From NCBI RefSeq assembly GCF_014648915.1, contig NZ_BMSA01000010.1, positions 186,001 to 250,000 on the forward strand: 64,000 nucleotides of DNA, written 5' to 3'. Source of the DNA: Streptomyces phaeofaciens (lineage in GTDB: Bacteria; Actinomycetota; Actinomycetes; Streptomycetales; Streptomycetaceae). Below the pieces are notes generated by a model, which made no database searches, had not been told where the DNA came from, and saw only the letters and a list, made by a program, of their open reading frames with translations. Position numbers and translations under genes: made by a program. Every line of letters begins with the position of its first letter. Positions within the stretch are counted from its first letter, which is position 1. Shown in pieces: positions 1 through 7,620 of the stretch.

Positions 1-28
1 ACGTGCTCAGGAGGTGCCCAAAGGGTGC

Positions 29-679
29 TCAGGTGGCCCGCGTTCCGCCCAGTTCGCCGTCCCAGCGGCGGTACAGACCGTGCGCGACCCCCGCCGCGTC
101 GAGGACCCGGCCGGCGACGAAGTCGACCAGGTCCTGGATGTGGGTGGCGCCCGCGTAGAAGGCCGGCGACGCGGGCACGACACTCGCGCCGGCGTCGTCG
201 AGAGCGACGAGGTGACGCAGGGTCTGCCCGTTCAGCGGGGTCTCCCGTACGGCGACGACGAGCGTGCGGCGCTCCTTGAGCGTCACGCTCGCCGCACGCT
301 GGAGGAGATCCTTGGAGAGCCCGAGGGCGACACCGGCGACGCAGGCGGTGGAGGCCGGGACGATCAGCATCCCCTTCGCGGGATACGACCCCGAGGACGG
401 GCCCGCGGCGAGATCCCCGGCGCCCCAGTACCGCACCCGGTCCACGTCCGGTGCACCGAAGGTGTCCGGCTTTCCGTCGGCGCCCCGCCCGAGCCATTCC
501 CGCAGGTCGTCCCGCCAGTGCGCGTCCCGGAACGAGATCCCCGTCTCGTCCAGGAGCGTGAGCCGCGAGGCCCGGCTGACCACCAGGTCGACGCTTTCGC
601 CCCCGGCGAGCAGGGCCCGCAGCACAGCGGCGGCGTACGGCGTCCCGGACGCCCCGGACACCCCCACGATCCAAGGCAC
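29..679 (-). CDS. UbiX-like flavin prenyltransferase (menaquinone pathway)
   Basis: This protein of about 216 residues is a UbiX/Pad-family flavin prenyltransferase. The family prenylates FMN to make the prenyl-FMN cofactor used by UbiD decarboxylases. The N-terminal nucleotide-binding motif GVSGASG, followed by TPYAAAVLRAL, is diagnostic, as is the later segment VPASTACVAGVALGLSKDLLQ. I chose the GTG at 679 because AGGAG lies about 9 bases upstream and the protein then begins right at the usual VPWIVGVSG. An in-frame GTG at 703 would add eight residues but has poorer spacing. A prenyltransferase and a UbiD-like gene lie just upstream on the same strand, which points to late menaquinone synthesis by the futalosine route (an MqnM role). 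The family call is firm; the pathway role is inferred from context. Confidence 0.9.
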   Translation of the reverse strand: MPWIVGVSGASGTPYAAAVLRALLAGGESVDLVVSRASRLTLLDETGISFRDAHWRDDLREWLGRGADGKPDTFGAPDVDRVRYWGAGDLAAGPSSGSYPAKGMLIVPASTACVAGVALGLSKDLLQRAASVTLKERRTLVVAVRETPLNGQTLRHLVALDDAGASVVPASPAFYAGATHIQDLVDFVAGRVLDAAGVAHGLYRRWDGELGGTRAT

Positions 680-849
680 GCGCTGCGTTTCTCCTGCGTT
701 CACACCTTGAGCGTACCGGTGGGCGGGAAGGTCTTCAGGACCGGTGGGCGCGTTCGGGTCCACGGGGCGTGAGCGGTGGCGGCAGTGAGCCCGCCGAGCG
801 GGGAGTCGGTCCTCCCCGGGGTCCCGCACTCGACGTCGGGCGGCCGTGT

Positions 850-1752
850 TCAGACGGTCAGACCCCGCACCAGGAGATCCAGCAGCGCGCAGCCGAACAG
901 GGCGATCCCGATGAAGCCGTTGACGGAGAAGAACGCCCTGTTCAGCCGGGACAGGTCGTGCGGGCGGACGATCGTGTGCTCGTAGACGAAGGCGCCGGCG
1001 ACGATCAGCAGGCCGAGCCAGAAGAACGCGCCGGCGTCGGTCAGCAGGGCGTACCAGACGAGCAGGGCCGTCGTGATCGCGTGGCAGACGCGGGCGCCCT
1101 GGATCGCGGCCGGGACGCCGAAGCGGGCCGGAACCGACAGGACACCGGTCTCGCGGTCGGTCTCGATGTCCTGGCAGGCGTAGATCAGGTCGAAGCCGCC
1201 GATCCACACGCCCACGGCGAGACCGAGGACGACCGCGTCCCAGGACCACTCGCCGGTGATCGCCAGCCAGCCGCCGATCGGGCCCATCGCCTGGGCCAGA
1301 CCGAGGATGGCCTGCGGGAAGTTCGTGAACCTCTTGCCGTACGGGTACACCACCATCGGGATCACCGCGACGGGCGCCAGTGCCAGGCAGAGCGGGTTGA
1401 GCAGCGCCGCCGACCCGAGGAAGATCACGACCGCGATCAGGGCGCCGGTCCAGGCGTGCTTCACGGACATCGCGCCGGTCACCAGCTCGCGGTGGGCCGT
1501 GCGCGGGTTCCGGGCGTCGATCTCGCGGTCGATGATCCGGTTGACCGCCATGGCGAAGGTGCGCAGGCCCACCATGCAGACGGTGACCAGCAGCAGCCTC
1601 CCCCAGTGGATGTTCCGGTCCTGCTGGAACATCGCGGTCAGCGCGGCGATGTAGGCGAAGGGCAGCGCGAAGACCGAGTGCTCGATCATCACCAGGCGCA
1701 GGAACGCCTTGGTGCGTCCCGGCTGCGGGAGCGCTGCGGAGGCGGAGCTCAC
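850..1752 (-). CDS. mqnP: UbiA-family prenyltransferase, menaquinone biosynthesis (MqnP-like)
   Basis: This is a 300-residue integral membrane prenyltransferase of the UbiA/4-hydroxybenzoate polyprenyltransferase family. Eight or nine hydrophobic helices are visible. The two Asp-rich motifs that bind Mg-diphosphate are NRIIDREIDARN (about residue 72) and the DIETDRE segment (about residue 196). The family attaches the polyprenyl tail to an aromatic acid; in futalosine-pathway actinomycetes MqnP prenylates 1,4-dihydroxy-6-naphthoate. The GTG start overlaps the stop of the upstream UbiD-like gene as GTGA (1749-1752), which implies translational coupling. The UbiX-like gene follows about 170 bases downstream, and the three clustered genes support the menaquinone assignment. 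Confidence 0.9.
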   Translation of the reverse strand: MSSASAALPQPGRTKAFLRLVMIEHSVFALPFAYIAALTAMFQQDRNIHWGRLLLVTVCMVGLRTFAMAVNRIIDREIDARNPRTAHRELVTGAMSVKHAWTGALIAVVIFLGSAALLNPLCLALAPVAVIPMVVYPYGKRFTNFPQAILGLAQAMGPIGGWLAITGEWSWDAVVLGLAVGVWIGGFDLIYACQDIETDRETGVLSVPARFGVPAAIQGARVCHAITTALLVWYALLTDAGAFFWLGLLIVAGAFVYEHTIVRPHDLSRLNRAFFSVNGFIGIALFGCALLDLLVRGLTV

Positions 1753-3206
1753 AGGCCGTACTCCTTCCAGCGGCGGTCGACCTTCGCCGCCGTCTCCGGG
1801 TCCGGGAGCACCATGTCCGGCCAGCCGCCGTCACGGGTGTAGCCCTCCTCGGGCCACTTCTTCGTCGCGTCGATGCCCGCCTTGCCGCCCCAGAACTGCT
1901 GGTAGGAGGCGTGGTCGAGGTGGTCGACGGGGCCCTCGACGATGCTGAGGTCGCGGGCGTAGTCGGTGTTGCCGAGGGCCCGCCAGGCGACCTCGTGCAG
2001 GTCGTGGACGTCGCAGTCGGAGTCGACGACCACGATCAGCTTGGTCAGGGACATCATGTGGGCGCCCCAGACGGCGTGCATGACCTTCTGCGCGTGCTTG
2101 GGGTACTTCTTGTCGATCGAGACGATCGCGCAGTTGTGGAAGCCGCCGGCCTCGGGCAGGTGGTAGTCCACGATGTCCGGGACGATGATCTTCAGGAGCG
2201 GGAGGAAGAAGCGTTCCGTCGCGCGGCCCAGCGGGCCGTCCTCCGTCGGGGGCCGGCCGACCACGATCGACTGGAGCAGCGGCCGCTTCCGCATCGTCAC
2301 ACAGTCGATCTTCAGGGCGGGGAACGGCTCCTGCGGGGTGTAGAAGCCGGTGTGGTCGCCGAAGGGGCCCTCCGGTAGCATCTCGCCCGGTTCCAGCCAG
2401 CCCTCGATCACGACCTCGGCCTGCGCCGGCACCTGGAGCGGCACGGTCTTGCAGTCGACCATCTCGATCCGCTTGCCCGCGAGGAACCCGGCGAAGAGGT
2501 ACTCGTCGATGTCGCCGGGCAGCGGTGCGGTGGAGGCGTAGGTGACGGCGGGCGGGCAGCCGAAGGCGATGGCGACGGGCAGCCGCTCGCCGCGCCGCGC
2601 GGCCACCTGGTAGTGGTTGCGGCTGTCCTTGTGGATCTGCCAGTGCATGCCGATCGTGCGCTTGTCGTGGCGCTGGAGGCGGTAGAGCCCGAGGTTGCGG
2701 ATCCCGCTCTCCGGGTCCTTGGTGTGCGTGAGCCCCAGGTTGAAGAAGGAGCCGCCGTCCTGCGGCCAGGTGAAGAGCGCGGGAAGCCGGTCGAGGTCGA
2801 CGTCGTCGCCGTGCAGGACGACCTCCTGCACCGGCGCGTTGTCGGACTTCACCTTCTTCGGCGGTACGTGCGTCATCGCGCCGAGCTTCCCGAACGCCTC
2901 GCGCACGCCGACGAAGCCGTGCGGCAGCTCGGGCCGCAGCAGTCCGCCGATCTTGTCCGAGATCTCCGCGTACGACTTCAGCCCGAGCGCCTTGAGCAGG
3001 CGGCGGTCGGTGCCGAAGACATTCATCGCGAGGGGCATGTCGGAGCCCTTCACGTTCTCGAAGAGCAGCGCGGGGCCCTGTGCCTTCTGTACCCGGTCGA
3101 CGATCTCCCCGACTTCCAGGTACGGATCGACCTCGGCCTTGACGCGCTTGAGGTCGCCTTCGCGTTCCAGTGCCCTGAGCAGGGAACGAAGATCGTCGTA
3201 AGCCAT
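1749..3206 (-). CDS. mqnL: UbiD-family decarboxylase, menaquinone biosynthesis (MqnL-like)
   Basis: This 485-residue protein is a full-length UbiD-family prenyl-FMN-dependent decarboxylase. Family signatures include the N-terminal DLRSLLRALEREGDLKRV, the cofactor and metal region around NLGLYRLQRHD and MHWQIHKD, and EGPFGDHTGFYTP, which contains the catalytic Glu/Asp region. It probably decarboxylates the prenylated 1,4-dihydroxy-6-naphthoate. It starts with ATG and is the first gene of a minus-strand operon that continues into the MqnP-like prenyltransferase (4-base overlap) and then the UbiX-like gene that would supply its cofactor. Length and motifs look normal. The substrate is inferred from the gene neighbourhood. 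Confidence 0.9.
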   Translation of the reverse strand: MAYDDLRSLLRALEREGDLKRVKAEVDPYLEVGEIVDRVQKAQGPALLFENVKGSDMPLAMNVFGTDRRLLKALGLKSYAEISDKIGGLLRPELPHGFVGVREAFGKLGAMTHVPPKKVKSDNAPVQEVVLHGDDVDLDRLPALFTWPQDGGSFFNLGLTHTKDPESGIRNLGLYRLQRHDKRTIGMHWQIHKDSRNHYQVAARRGERLPVAIAFGCPPAVTYASTAPLPGDIDEYLFAGFLAGKRIEMVDCKTVPLQVPAQAEVVIEGWLEPGEMLPEGPFGDHTGFYTPQEPFPALKIDCVTMRKRPLLQSIVVGRPPTEDGPLGRATERFFLPLLKIIVPDIVDYHLPEAGGFHNCAIVSIDKKYPKHAQKVMHAVWGAHMMSLTKLIVVVDSDCDVHDLHEVAWRALGNTDYARDLSIVEGPVDHLDHASYQQFWGGKAGIDATKKWPEEGYTRDGGWPDMVLPDPETAAKVDRRWKEYGL

Positions 3207-3373
3207 GCGTCCCAGTATCGCCGAGGCCCTCCCCCCGCCGACGCATCGCCCCCGCCAGGAGCGTTCCGGTCACCGCGGGACGGCGCTTTCGCCGTTTGTG
3301 CCACCCGCTACCCTGACCCCGTCATCGGGCCCGACCCGCGGTCCGTCACCGTTCTCTGGGGGAACCCGCCACC

Positions 3374-3787
3374 ATGCTCAGGTATCTGCCCCTCCTGCTG
3401 GTGCTGGCGCTGTGGATCTACGCCTTCATCGACTGCCTCAACACTCCGGAGGAGGAGGTGCGGGGGCTGCCGAAGGTGATCTGGGTGATCATCATCCTGC
3501 TCTTCGGCGAGGTGCTGGTCGGCCCGGTCGCCTGGCTGGTGGCCGGCAAGGTCCGGCACGCCCCGGCCGGCGGCGCCGGGCCCGCCGAGTGGGTCGCCCC
3601 CGACGACAACCCCGAGTTCCTCAAGTCCCTCAAGGACGAGGCCGCCTCGGCGAAGGACGGGAACGGCGAGAACGGCGAGAACGGCGAGAAGGACGAGCAG
3701 CTCCTCAAGGACTGGGAGGCCGATCTCCGCCGCCGCGAGGAGGAGCTGAAGCGCCGCGAGTCCGAGGAAGACCCCAAGGACAGCTAG
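3374..3787 (+). CDS. Small membrane protein with PLD-nuclease N-terminal domain
   Basis: This 137-residue protein has two membrane segments (about residues 4-20 and 34-58) separated by a short acidic loop (PEEEVRGLPKV). That arrangement is typical of the phospholipase-D-nuclease N-terminal (PLDc_N) family. A charged cytoplasmic tail follows, with a short NGENGENGE repeat made by three copies of a 9-base unit (about 3662-3690) and a Glu/Lys/Arg-rich, probably helical end. The start is ATG with a GGGGGAA box about 9 bases upstream. Divergent transcription from the UbiD-like gene shares the 167-base gap. No enzymatic domain is present, and the role of the family is unknown. Confidence 0.8.
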   Translation: MLRYLPLLLVLALWIYAFIDCLNTPEEEVRGLPKVIWVIIILLFGEVLVGPVAWLVAGKVRHAPAGGAGPAEWVAPDDNPEFLKSLKDEAASAKDGNGENGENGEKDEQLLKDWEADLRRREEELKRRESEEDPKDS

Positions 3788-3920
3788 GACAGCCGGGGCA
3801 GCTCAAGGTCGGCATTCCGGGGTCAACTCGTGCCGAATGAGCGGAAGATGATACATCGTCGGCGAGGTGCGACCGGCCGGGCAAGATTTGCCCAAGGAAC
3901 TTGCGCATCTTTTTTCTGAC

Positions 3921-3973
3921 TACCCAGGGGTAACGACTCCTTTCATTCACAAGGGAGTTACTCGAACACTCCC
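3921..3973. promoter_or_regulatory. Two palindromes, candidate operators
   Basis: TACCCAGGGGTA at 3921-3932 is a perfect inverted repeat (5-bp arms around AG). GGGAGT-N9-ACTCCC at 3953-3973 is a second perfect repeat with 6-bp arms. They are spaced about 31 bases apart centre to centre, close to three helical turns, in otherwise non-coding DNA. The first partly resembles the BldD-type consensus but misses two of its positions, so I do not assign it. Confidence 0.35.
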
Positions 3974-4145
3974 TTCACATGGAAGGTGCTGTACTGCGCG
4001 ATGCACAGGGAATGTCGACTCATCTATTCGAACACCCACCCCGCCCCGCGGACCCGTCGCCTCGCACCCTCCCTACACGTCGAGTTGACCCACATGAGTG
4101 ACAACGGTTCCGGCCCCGACACCCGGTAGTCTCCTCTGTAGCTCT

Positions 4146-4206
4146 TTTCTGTGCCGGTGCCCGATGGGCGCCGTACGGGTTCACCAGGCCCGGCACCCAA
4201 CAGAAA
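4146..4206 (+). promoter_or_regulatory. Stem-loop leader abutting the ribosome-binding site
   Basis: The segment GTGCCGG (4151-4157) pairs with CCGGCAC (4190-4196). After a 5-base bulge, TTTCT (4146-4150) pairs with AGAAA (4202-4206), the bases that run into the AAAGGAG Shine-Dalgarno at 4204-4210. A small internal hairpin GCCC-GAT-GGGC sits at 4159-4169. The fold could limit access to the ribosome-binding site of the gene at 4218. This is read by eye and no folding energy was computed. Confidence 0.4.
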
Positions 4207-4217
4207 GGAGCAGGTCC

Positions 4218-4451
4218 GTGGCTAGCTCTGACCAGCCAAGCGACCGGGACGACGCCGTCCCCCCAGAACCGCACGATCCGGACCCACCGGTACCGGACAC
4301 CGCGGCCGCACGGGACAGCGCCGCTCCCCCGCGCGGCACTCCAGAGCCGGACCGCGGTAACGCGCCGCGCAGGCGTCGGGTGCGCGTGGCCGGAGAGTGC
4401 CTGTACTGGCTCGTCCGGCTGATGCTCGACCTGTACGACAACGGCGGATGA
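4218..4451 (+). CDS. 77-residue protein of unknown function
   Basis: This gene encodes a short protein with a Pro/Asp-rich, low-complexity N-terminal half and an Arg-rich patch (RRRRVRVAGE). It ends in an amphipathic or hydrophobic C-terminal segment YWLVRLMLDLYDNGG that looks like the only folded or interacting part. I chose the GTG at 4218 because AAAGGAG lies 7 bases upstream; a longer frame from 4098 lacks this. The stop codon is inside a perfect 13-bp terminator hairpin. A structured leader precedes it and a double-HTH regulator gene follows on the same strand about 370 bases later. I do not recognise a family and assign no function. Confidence 0.65.
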   Translation: MASSDQPSDRDDAVPPEPHDPDPPVPDTAAARDSAAPPRGTPEPDRGNAPRRRRVRVAGECLYWLVRLMLDLYDNGG

Positions 4452-4472
4452 GGTTGGGACCTCATCCGCCGT
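4441..4472 (+). terminator. Perfect 13-bp hairpin overlapping the stop codon
   Basis: ACGGCGGATGAGG (4441-4453) pairs perfectly with CCTCATCCGCCGT (4460-4472) around a 6-base loop. The TGA stop of the 77-aa protein gene (4449-4451) lies inside the 5' arm. No T-run follows, as is common for Streptomyces terminators. Confidence 0.7.
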
Positions 4473-4822
4473 CAGTTACCGAATAGCCGGTACGTGGGCC
4501 CGTGCTCAGGTTCCCGCCAGGACACGGGCTCACGGTCTGCCTCGGTAAGTCGTCGTGGAGCAACGCACTCCGGAGACGGTTCCACTGTAGGGATCCCCCG
4601 AGAAGCCGCCCCCGCGTACGCGCTCATCCTCGCGCCTGCGCCGCGCTCCGGGAACCCATATCAGTTCTCAACGGTGCCACAGCACAGGATGTGAGGTGCC
4701 AAAAGCCGTGAAAGCACTCTCCCGAGTGAATCCCTGTGCATGATTGTAGGCCTGAACGGTACCGTGGGAGCTAGCAGAGGTAGTTGAAGATCCGACGAGA
4801 CCGACGAGAGGAGTCGGCGCCC
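4473..4822. other. 350-base intergenic region before the XRE-type regulator
   Basis: There is no credible gene. It holds a 7-bp inverted repeat GCCCGTG-N18-CACGGGC (4498-4529), and its last 100 bases are AT-richer (around 4720-4790), where the promoter of the regulator gene probably lies. The ribosome-binding site GAGAGGAG is at 4806-4813. I could not pick one -10/-35 pair. Confidence 0.4.
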
Positions 4823-5935
4823 GTGGCCCGGGGAACGGCGAACTTCGACGGTGAGGCCCTGCGCACCGCCCGCCTGACCCGCCGGGTCGACGGACAGCTC
4901 CTCAGCGCGGAAGCCGTGGCCAGACGCCTCGGCACCTCCAAGAGCCGCGTCCTCGCGTACGAGAACAACACCTCCAAGCCCGACCCCAGACGCATCGCCC
5001 AGCTCAGCGAGCTCTTCGACATCCCCGCCCGCGAACTGCGCCTCAAACGCGCCCTGGCCGACATCCACGGCCTGCGCTGCCAGAGCGGCCTCACCGCGGC
5101 CGAGGCGGCCGCCCGGGTCGGCATCAGCCGCAGCGGCTACGCCAACATCGAGCGGCACGCCCTGCTCCCCGTACGCGACGACGGCACCGTACGCATGAGC
5201 CTGGCCCGCACCTTCGGCGTGACCCCCGCCGTGATCGACCGCGCGCTCCTGCGCCACCCGGCGGCCATCGCCCGCCAGAACGAACTCGCCGAACAGCTCG
5301 GCACCGTCTTCGAACGGGCCCACCGCAAACACAGCCCGGCCGTCATCGACCTCACCGACCCCCTGCTCCAGCACATCGCCCCGCTGCTGCAACGCCCCGC
5401 CAAGGTCGCCTGCCGGCTCGTCAGCGCCGAGCTCGACACCTACCGCGACCTGCTGCGCGACCACGCCCGGATGAAGGTCGACGAGGCCTTCGCCCAGACC
5501 GAGTCCGCCGCCACCCGCGCCCGCAGCCGCCGCATCCGTCTGGAGTCCCTGATCGACGGCGCCGCGCCGACCACCGCGAAGAACCTCAGCCGGTTCCTGT
5601 CCGAGGCGATGAACGTCCGCCAGTGGCGCCTCATGGTCGCCCTCGCCAACGCCGGACTCGACGGCATCGCCCTGTCCAGCACCTCGCGCTACGCCCCCTC
5701 CGAGGACCTCACGGTCCTCCAGATACGCCAGTACGCCACCGTCCTCCAGCGCGGCGACCAGACCTACGCCACGCCCACCGAGAACGGCCTCATCACGGTC
5801 CGCAACAACTACGCGCGGTACGGACGCCTCTACCCGCGCGTCCCCGCCCCGACCCTGAGCCACTACTGGGAGCAGCGCCGCCGCCCGTCGATCGTGATGC
5901 GCCGCGCGGGCCGCCCGGCACCGGAGACCACCTGA
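4823..5935 (+). CDS. XRE-type regulator with two helix-turn-helix domains
   Basis: This protein of about 370 residues has two consecutive Cro/CI-type helix-turn-helix domains at its N-terminus. The first (about residues 8-70) contains LSAEAVARRLGTSKSRVLAY and the second (about 80-140) contains LTAAEAAARVGISRSGYAN. Each ends with a hydrophobic helix that would close the fold. The C-terminal 220 residues are helical, Arg-rich and unlike any ligand-binding domain I know. The GTG at 4823 follows GAGAGGAG by 9 bases; a TTG at 4784 would lack a good site. A MerR-type gene starts 45 bases downstream on the same strand. The regulatory target is unknown, although the divergent or upstream control regions and the 77-aa gene are plausible. 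Confidence 0.8.
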   Translation: MARGTANFDGEALRTARLTRRVDGQLLSAEAVARRLGTSKSRVLAYENNTSKPDPRRIAQLSELFDIPARELRLKRALADIHGLRCQSGLTAAEAAARVGISRSGYANIERHALLPVRDDGTVRMSLARTFGVTPAVIDRALLRHPAAIARQNELAEQLGTVFERAHRKHSPAVIDLTDPLLQHIAPLLQRPAKVACRLVSAELDTYRDLLRDHARMKVDEAFAQTESAATRARSRRIRLESLIDGAAPTTAKNLSRFLSEAMNVRQWRLMVALANAGLDGIALSSTSRYAPSEDLTVLQIRQYATVLQRGDQTYATPTENGLITVRNNYARYGRLYPRVPAPTLSHYWEQRRRPSIVMRRAGRPAPETT

Positions 5936-5980
5936 CGGACAGCCCCCGTCCTGCCCGCCCCTTCCCCGGGAGTCCGCCCC

Positions 5981-6772
5981 ATGACCGCCGAACGCCGGCT
6001 GCGGCCCGTGGACCTGGCCCGGCTGGCCGGCGTCACCACGCAGCAGATCCGCAACTACGAGGACGCCGGCGTGCTGCCGGCGGCCGGGCGGACCGAGTCG
6101 GGGTACCGGACCTTCGGCGAGGTGCACCGGCGGGCACTGCTGGCGTACCGGGCGCTGGTCAAGGGGTACGGGCCGGTGCCGGCGGCCCGGATCATGCGGA
6201 CGCTGCACGCCGGGGACGTCCCCGGCGCGCTGGCCCTCGTGGACGCCGCGCACGCCGCGCTGCACGACGAGCGCGCCGCGCTGCGCGCGACCGGTGAGGC
6301 ACTGGAGGCGCTCACCGGGGACACCGCGGCCCCGCCCCGCACCGGCGGGCTGCGCATCGGGGAGGTCGCCGCCCTGCTCGGCGTACGGACGTCCGCGCTG
6401 CGGGTGTGGGAGAGCGCGGGACTCGTGACACCGGACCGGGAACGCGGCACGGGCTACCGGAGCTACGGGCCCTCCGCCGTGCGCGACGCCCGGATCGTGC
6501 ACAGCCTGCGCGCCGGCCACTACCTGTTCCGCCAGATCCGCCCCGTACTGGACGAACTGCGCCGGGAGGGCGGCAGCCGGCAGGCGCTGCGGGCGGCGCT
6601 CGCGGCCCGCGCCGAGACGCTGACGGCCCGCACCCGGGCCATGCTGGCGGGTGCGGGCCGGCTGTACGACTACCTCGAAGGGCCCGAGGGCCCGGACGGC
6701 CTCGGACGTCCTACCGCAGACGCGACGACGACAGGATCGACAGCAGGTGGGCCGGGACCATCAGCCAGGTGA
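5981..6772 (+). CDS. MerR-family regulator with duplicated MerR domains
   Basis: This 263-residue protein carries two MerR-type DNA-binding domains in one chain. The first spans about residues 7-70 (LARLAGVTTQQIRNYEDAG, then GYRTF). The second spans about 124-196 (IGEVAALLGVRTSALRVWES, then GYRSY). A Thr/Ala/Pro-rich linker separates them. A normal MerR protein has one such domain and dimerises. No C-terminal effector domain or Cys metal site is visible, and the last 25 residues are disordered. The ATG follows GGGAG by 8 bases. The 3' end overlaps the convergent CDP-alcohol phosphatidyltransferase gene by 62 bases. Confidence 0.85.
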   Translation: MTAERRLRPVDLARLAGVTTQQIRNYEDAGVLPAAGRTESGYRTFGEVHRRALLAYRALVKGYGPVPAARIMRTLHAGDVPGALALVDAAHAALHDERAALRATGEALEALTGDTAAPPRTGGLRIGEVAALLGVRTSALRVWESAGLVTPDRERGTGYRSYGPSAVRDARIVHSLRAGHYLFRQIRPVLDELRREGGSRQALRAALAARAETLTARTRAMLAGAGRLYDYLEGPEGPDGLGRPTADATTTGSTAGGPGPSAR

Positions 6773-7496
6773 TCACCGCGATCGCGGCCAGCGCCCAGCG
6801 GGTCGGCCCGACGTCACCGGACGCCACGTCGGCGACCGCCACGACCAGCAGGACCAGCGAGGCCTCGATGCCGTTGGTCACCCGGTGGATCTTGAAGGCG
6901 GCGGCGAGCCGGCGCACCGACGCGACACCCTGCGAACGCGGCGCGGTGGCCTCGTCGTCGGCGACGGCCAGCCCGCGCCGGGCCCGGGCCACGTCCACCA
7001 GGTCGGTCGACGCCTTCAGCAGCACGACCCCGAGCGCGGTGGCCAGGCCGAGCGACACCCAGCCGTTGAAGCCGTTCCAGCCCCCGAGACCCGACTCCGC
7101 GGCCCGGAAACCGAAGCCGATCATCAGCGCCGCGTCGGCCAGGTAGGCGCCGAGCCGGTCGACGTAGATACCGGTCGCGCTGTTCTGCCCCTTCCAGCGG
7201 GCGACCTCGCCGTCCACGCAGTCGAAGAGCAGGAACAGCTGCATGAAGAGCGCGGCGAGCACCGCACCGGCCAGGCCCGGTATCAGCAGCGCCGCGCCGG
7301 ACAGGACCCCGCACACCACCATCGTCCAGGTCAGCTGGTCCGGGGTGACCGGAGTGCGCACCAGCTGACGCGTGAACCGCAGCGACACCCGGCGCATGTA
7401 CAGCCGGCCCGCCCAGTGTTCGCCGTTGCGGCTCGCCAGCTTGGCCTGCGGCTGGCAGACCTCCCGCAGCTCCTCCAGCACCGGAGCAGCACCCAT
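6711..7496 (-). CDS. CDP-alcohol phosphatidyltransferase family membrane protein
   Basis: This 261-residue protein contains the CDP-alcohol phosphotransferase motif starting DCVDGEVAR (residues 92-100) and continuing to G109 and D113. The family transfers a phospho-alcohol from a CDP-linked donor to a lipid or polyol acceptor at the membrane. The consensus ends with a fourth Asp four residues after D113; here that position is Ala117, and an Asp occurs at 121. About five hydrophobic helices are seen. The start ATG follows GGGAGGAAC at suitable spacing. The first part (residues 1-45) is a soluble lead as in the actinomycete branch. The substrate cannot be told, and the altered motif leaves activity open. 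Confidence 0.8.
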   Translation of the reverse strand: MGAAPVLEELREVCQPQAKLASRNGEHWAGRLYMRRVSLRFTRQLVRTPVTPDQLTWTMVVCGVLSGAALLIPGLAGAVLAALFMQLFLLFDCVDGEVARWKGQNSATGIYVDRLGAYLADAALMIGFGFRAAESGLGGWNGFNGWVSLGLATALGVVLLKASTDLVDVARARRGLAVADDEATAPRSQGVASVRRLAAAFKIHRVTNGIEASLVLLVVAVADVASGDVGPTRWALAAIAVITWLMVPAHLLSILSSSRLR

Positions 7497-7573
7497 GACC
7501 GTTCCTCCCACAAGCCCCACGATGATCGGGCCAGGGTACAGAGCACCCAAGAGACCGACGCGGGCGGGCGGTT

Positions 7574-7611
7574 GTGCGCATCGGCCGGCACCGGCACCGG
7601 CCGTGGCGCAC
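7574..7611 (+). promoter_or_regulatory. Hairpin just upstream of the deaminase start
   Basis: GTGCGC (7574-7579) and CGGCCGG (7582-7588) pair with CCGGCCG (7597-7603) and GCGCAC (7606-7611), leaving a 2x2 internal loop and an 8-base loop. It ends 9 bases before the ATG at 7621, next to the GAGG ribosome-binding site. It may be a 5' untranslated structure or an operator. Confidence 0.35.
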
Positions 7612-7620
7612 AGTGAGGTC

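Larger units (their letters stand above)
3788..4217. other. 430-base non-coding stretch with palindromes and a structured leader
   Basis: I find no convincing gene here; a 73-codon frame at 3867-4088 lacks a ribosome-binding site and normal composition. The stretch is AT-richer than its surroundings and holds a perfect 12-base palindrome TACCCAGGGGTA (3921-3932), the repeat GGGAGT-N9-ACTCCC (3953-3973), and a stem-loop just before the next gene (4146-4206). It probably contains the promoter and control region of the 77-aa protein gene at 4218, or an untranslated RNA. No confident -10/-35 pair was found. Confidence 0.5.

Noticed and set aside
3921..3932. Firm BldD binding site call
   Set aside because: The palindrome misses two consensus positions (T at -5 and the GT step), so I keep it only as an unassigned palindrome.
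3867..4088. A 73-codon GTG frame on the plus strand
   Set aside because: No ribosome-binding site, Cys- and Thr-rich composition unlike Streptomyces proteins, and it runs through two palindromes that look regulatory.
4784..4822. TTG start for the XRE-type regulator
   Set aside because: The GTG at 4823 has a clear GAGAGGAG at 9 bases; the TTG has none and would add an Arg/Glu-rich lead.
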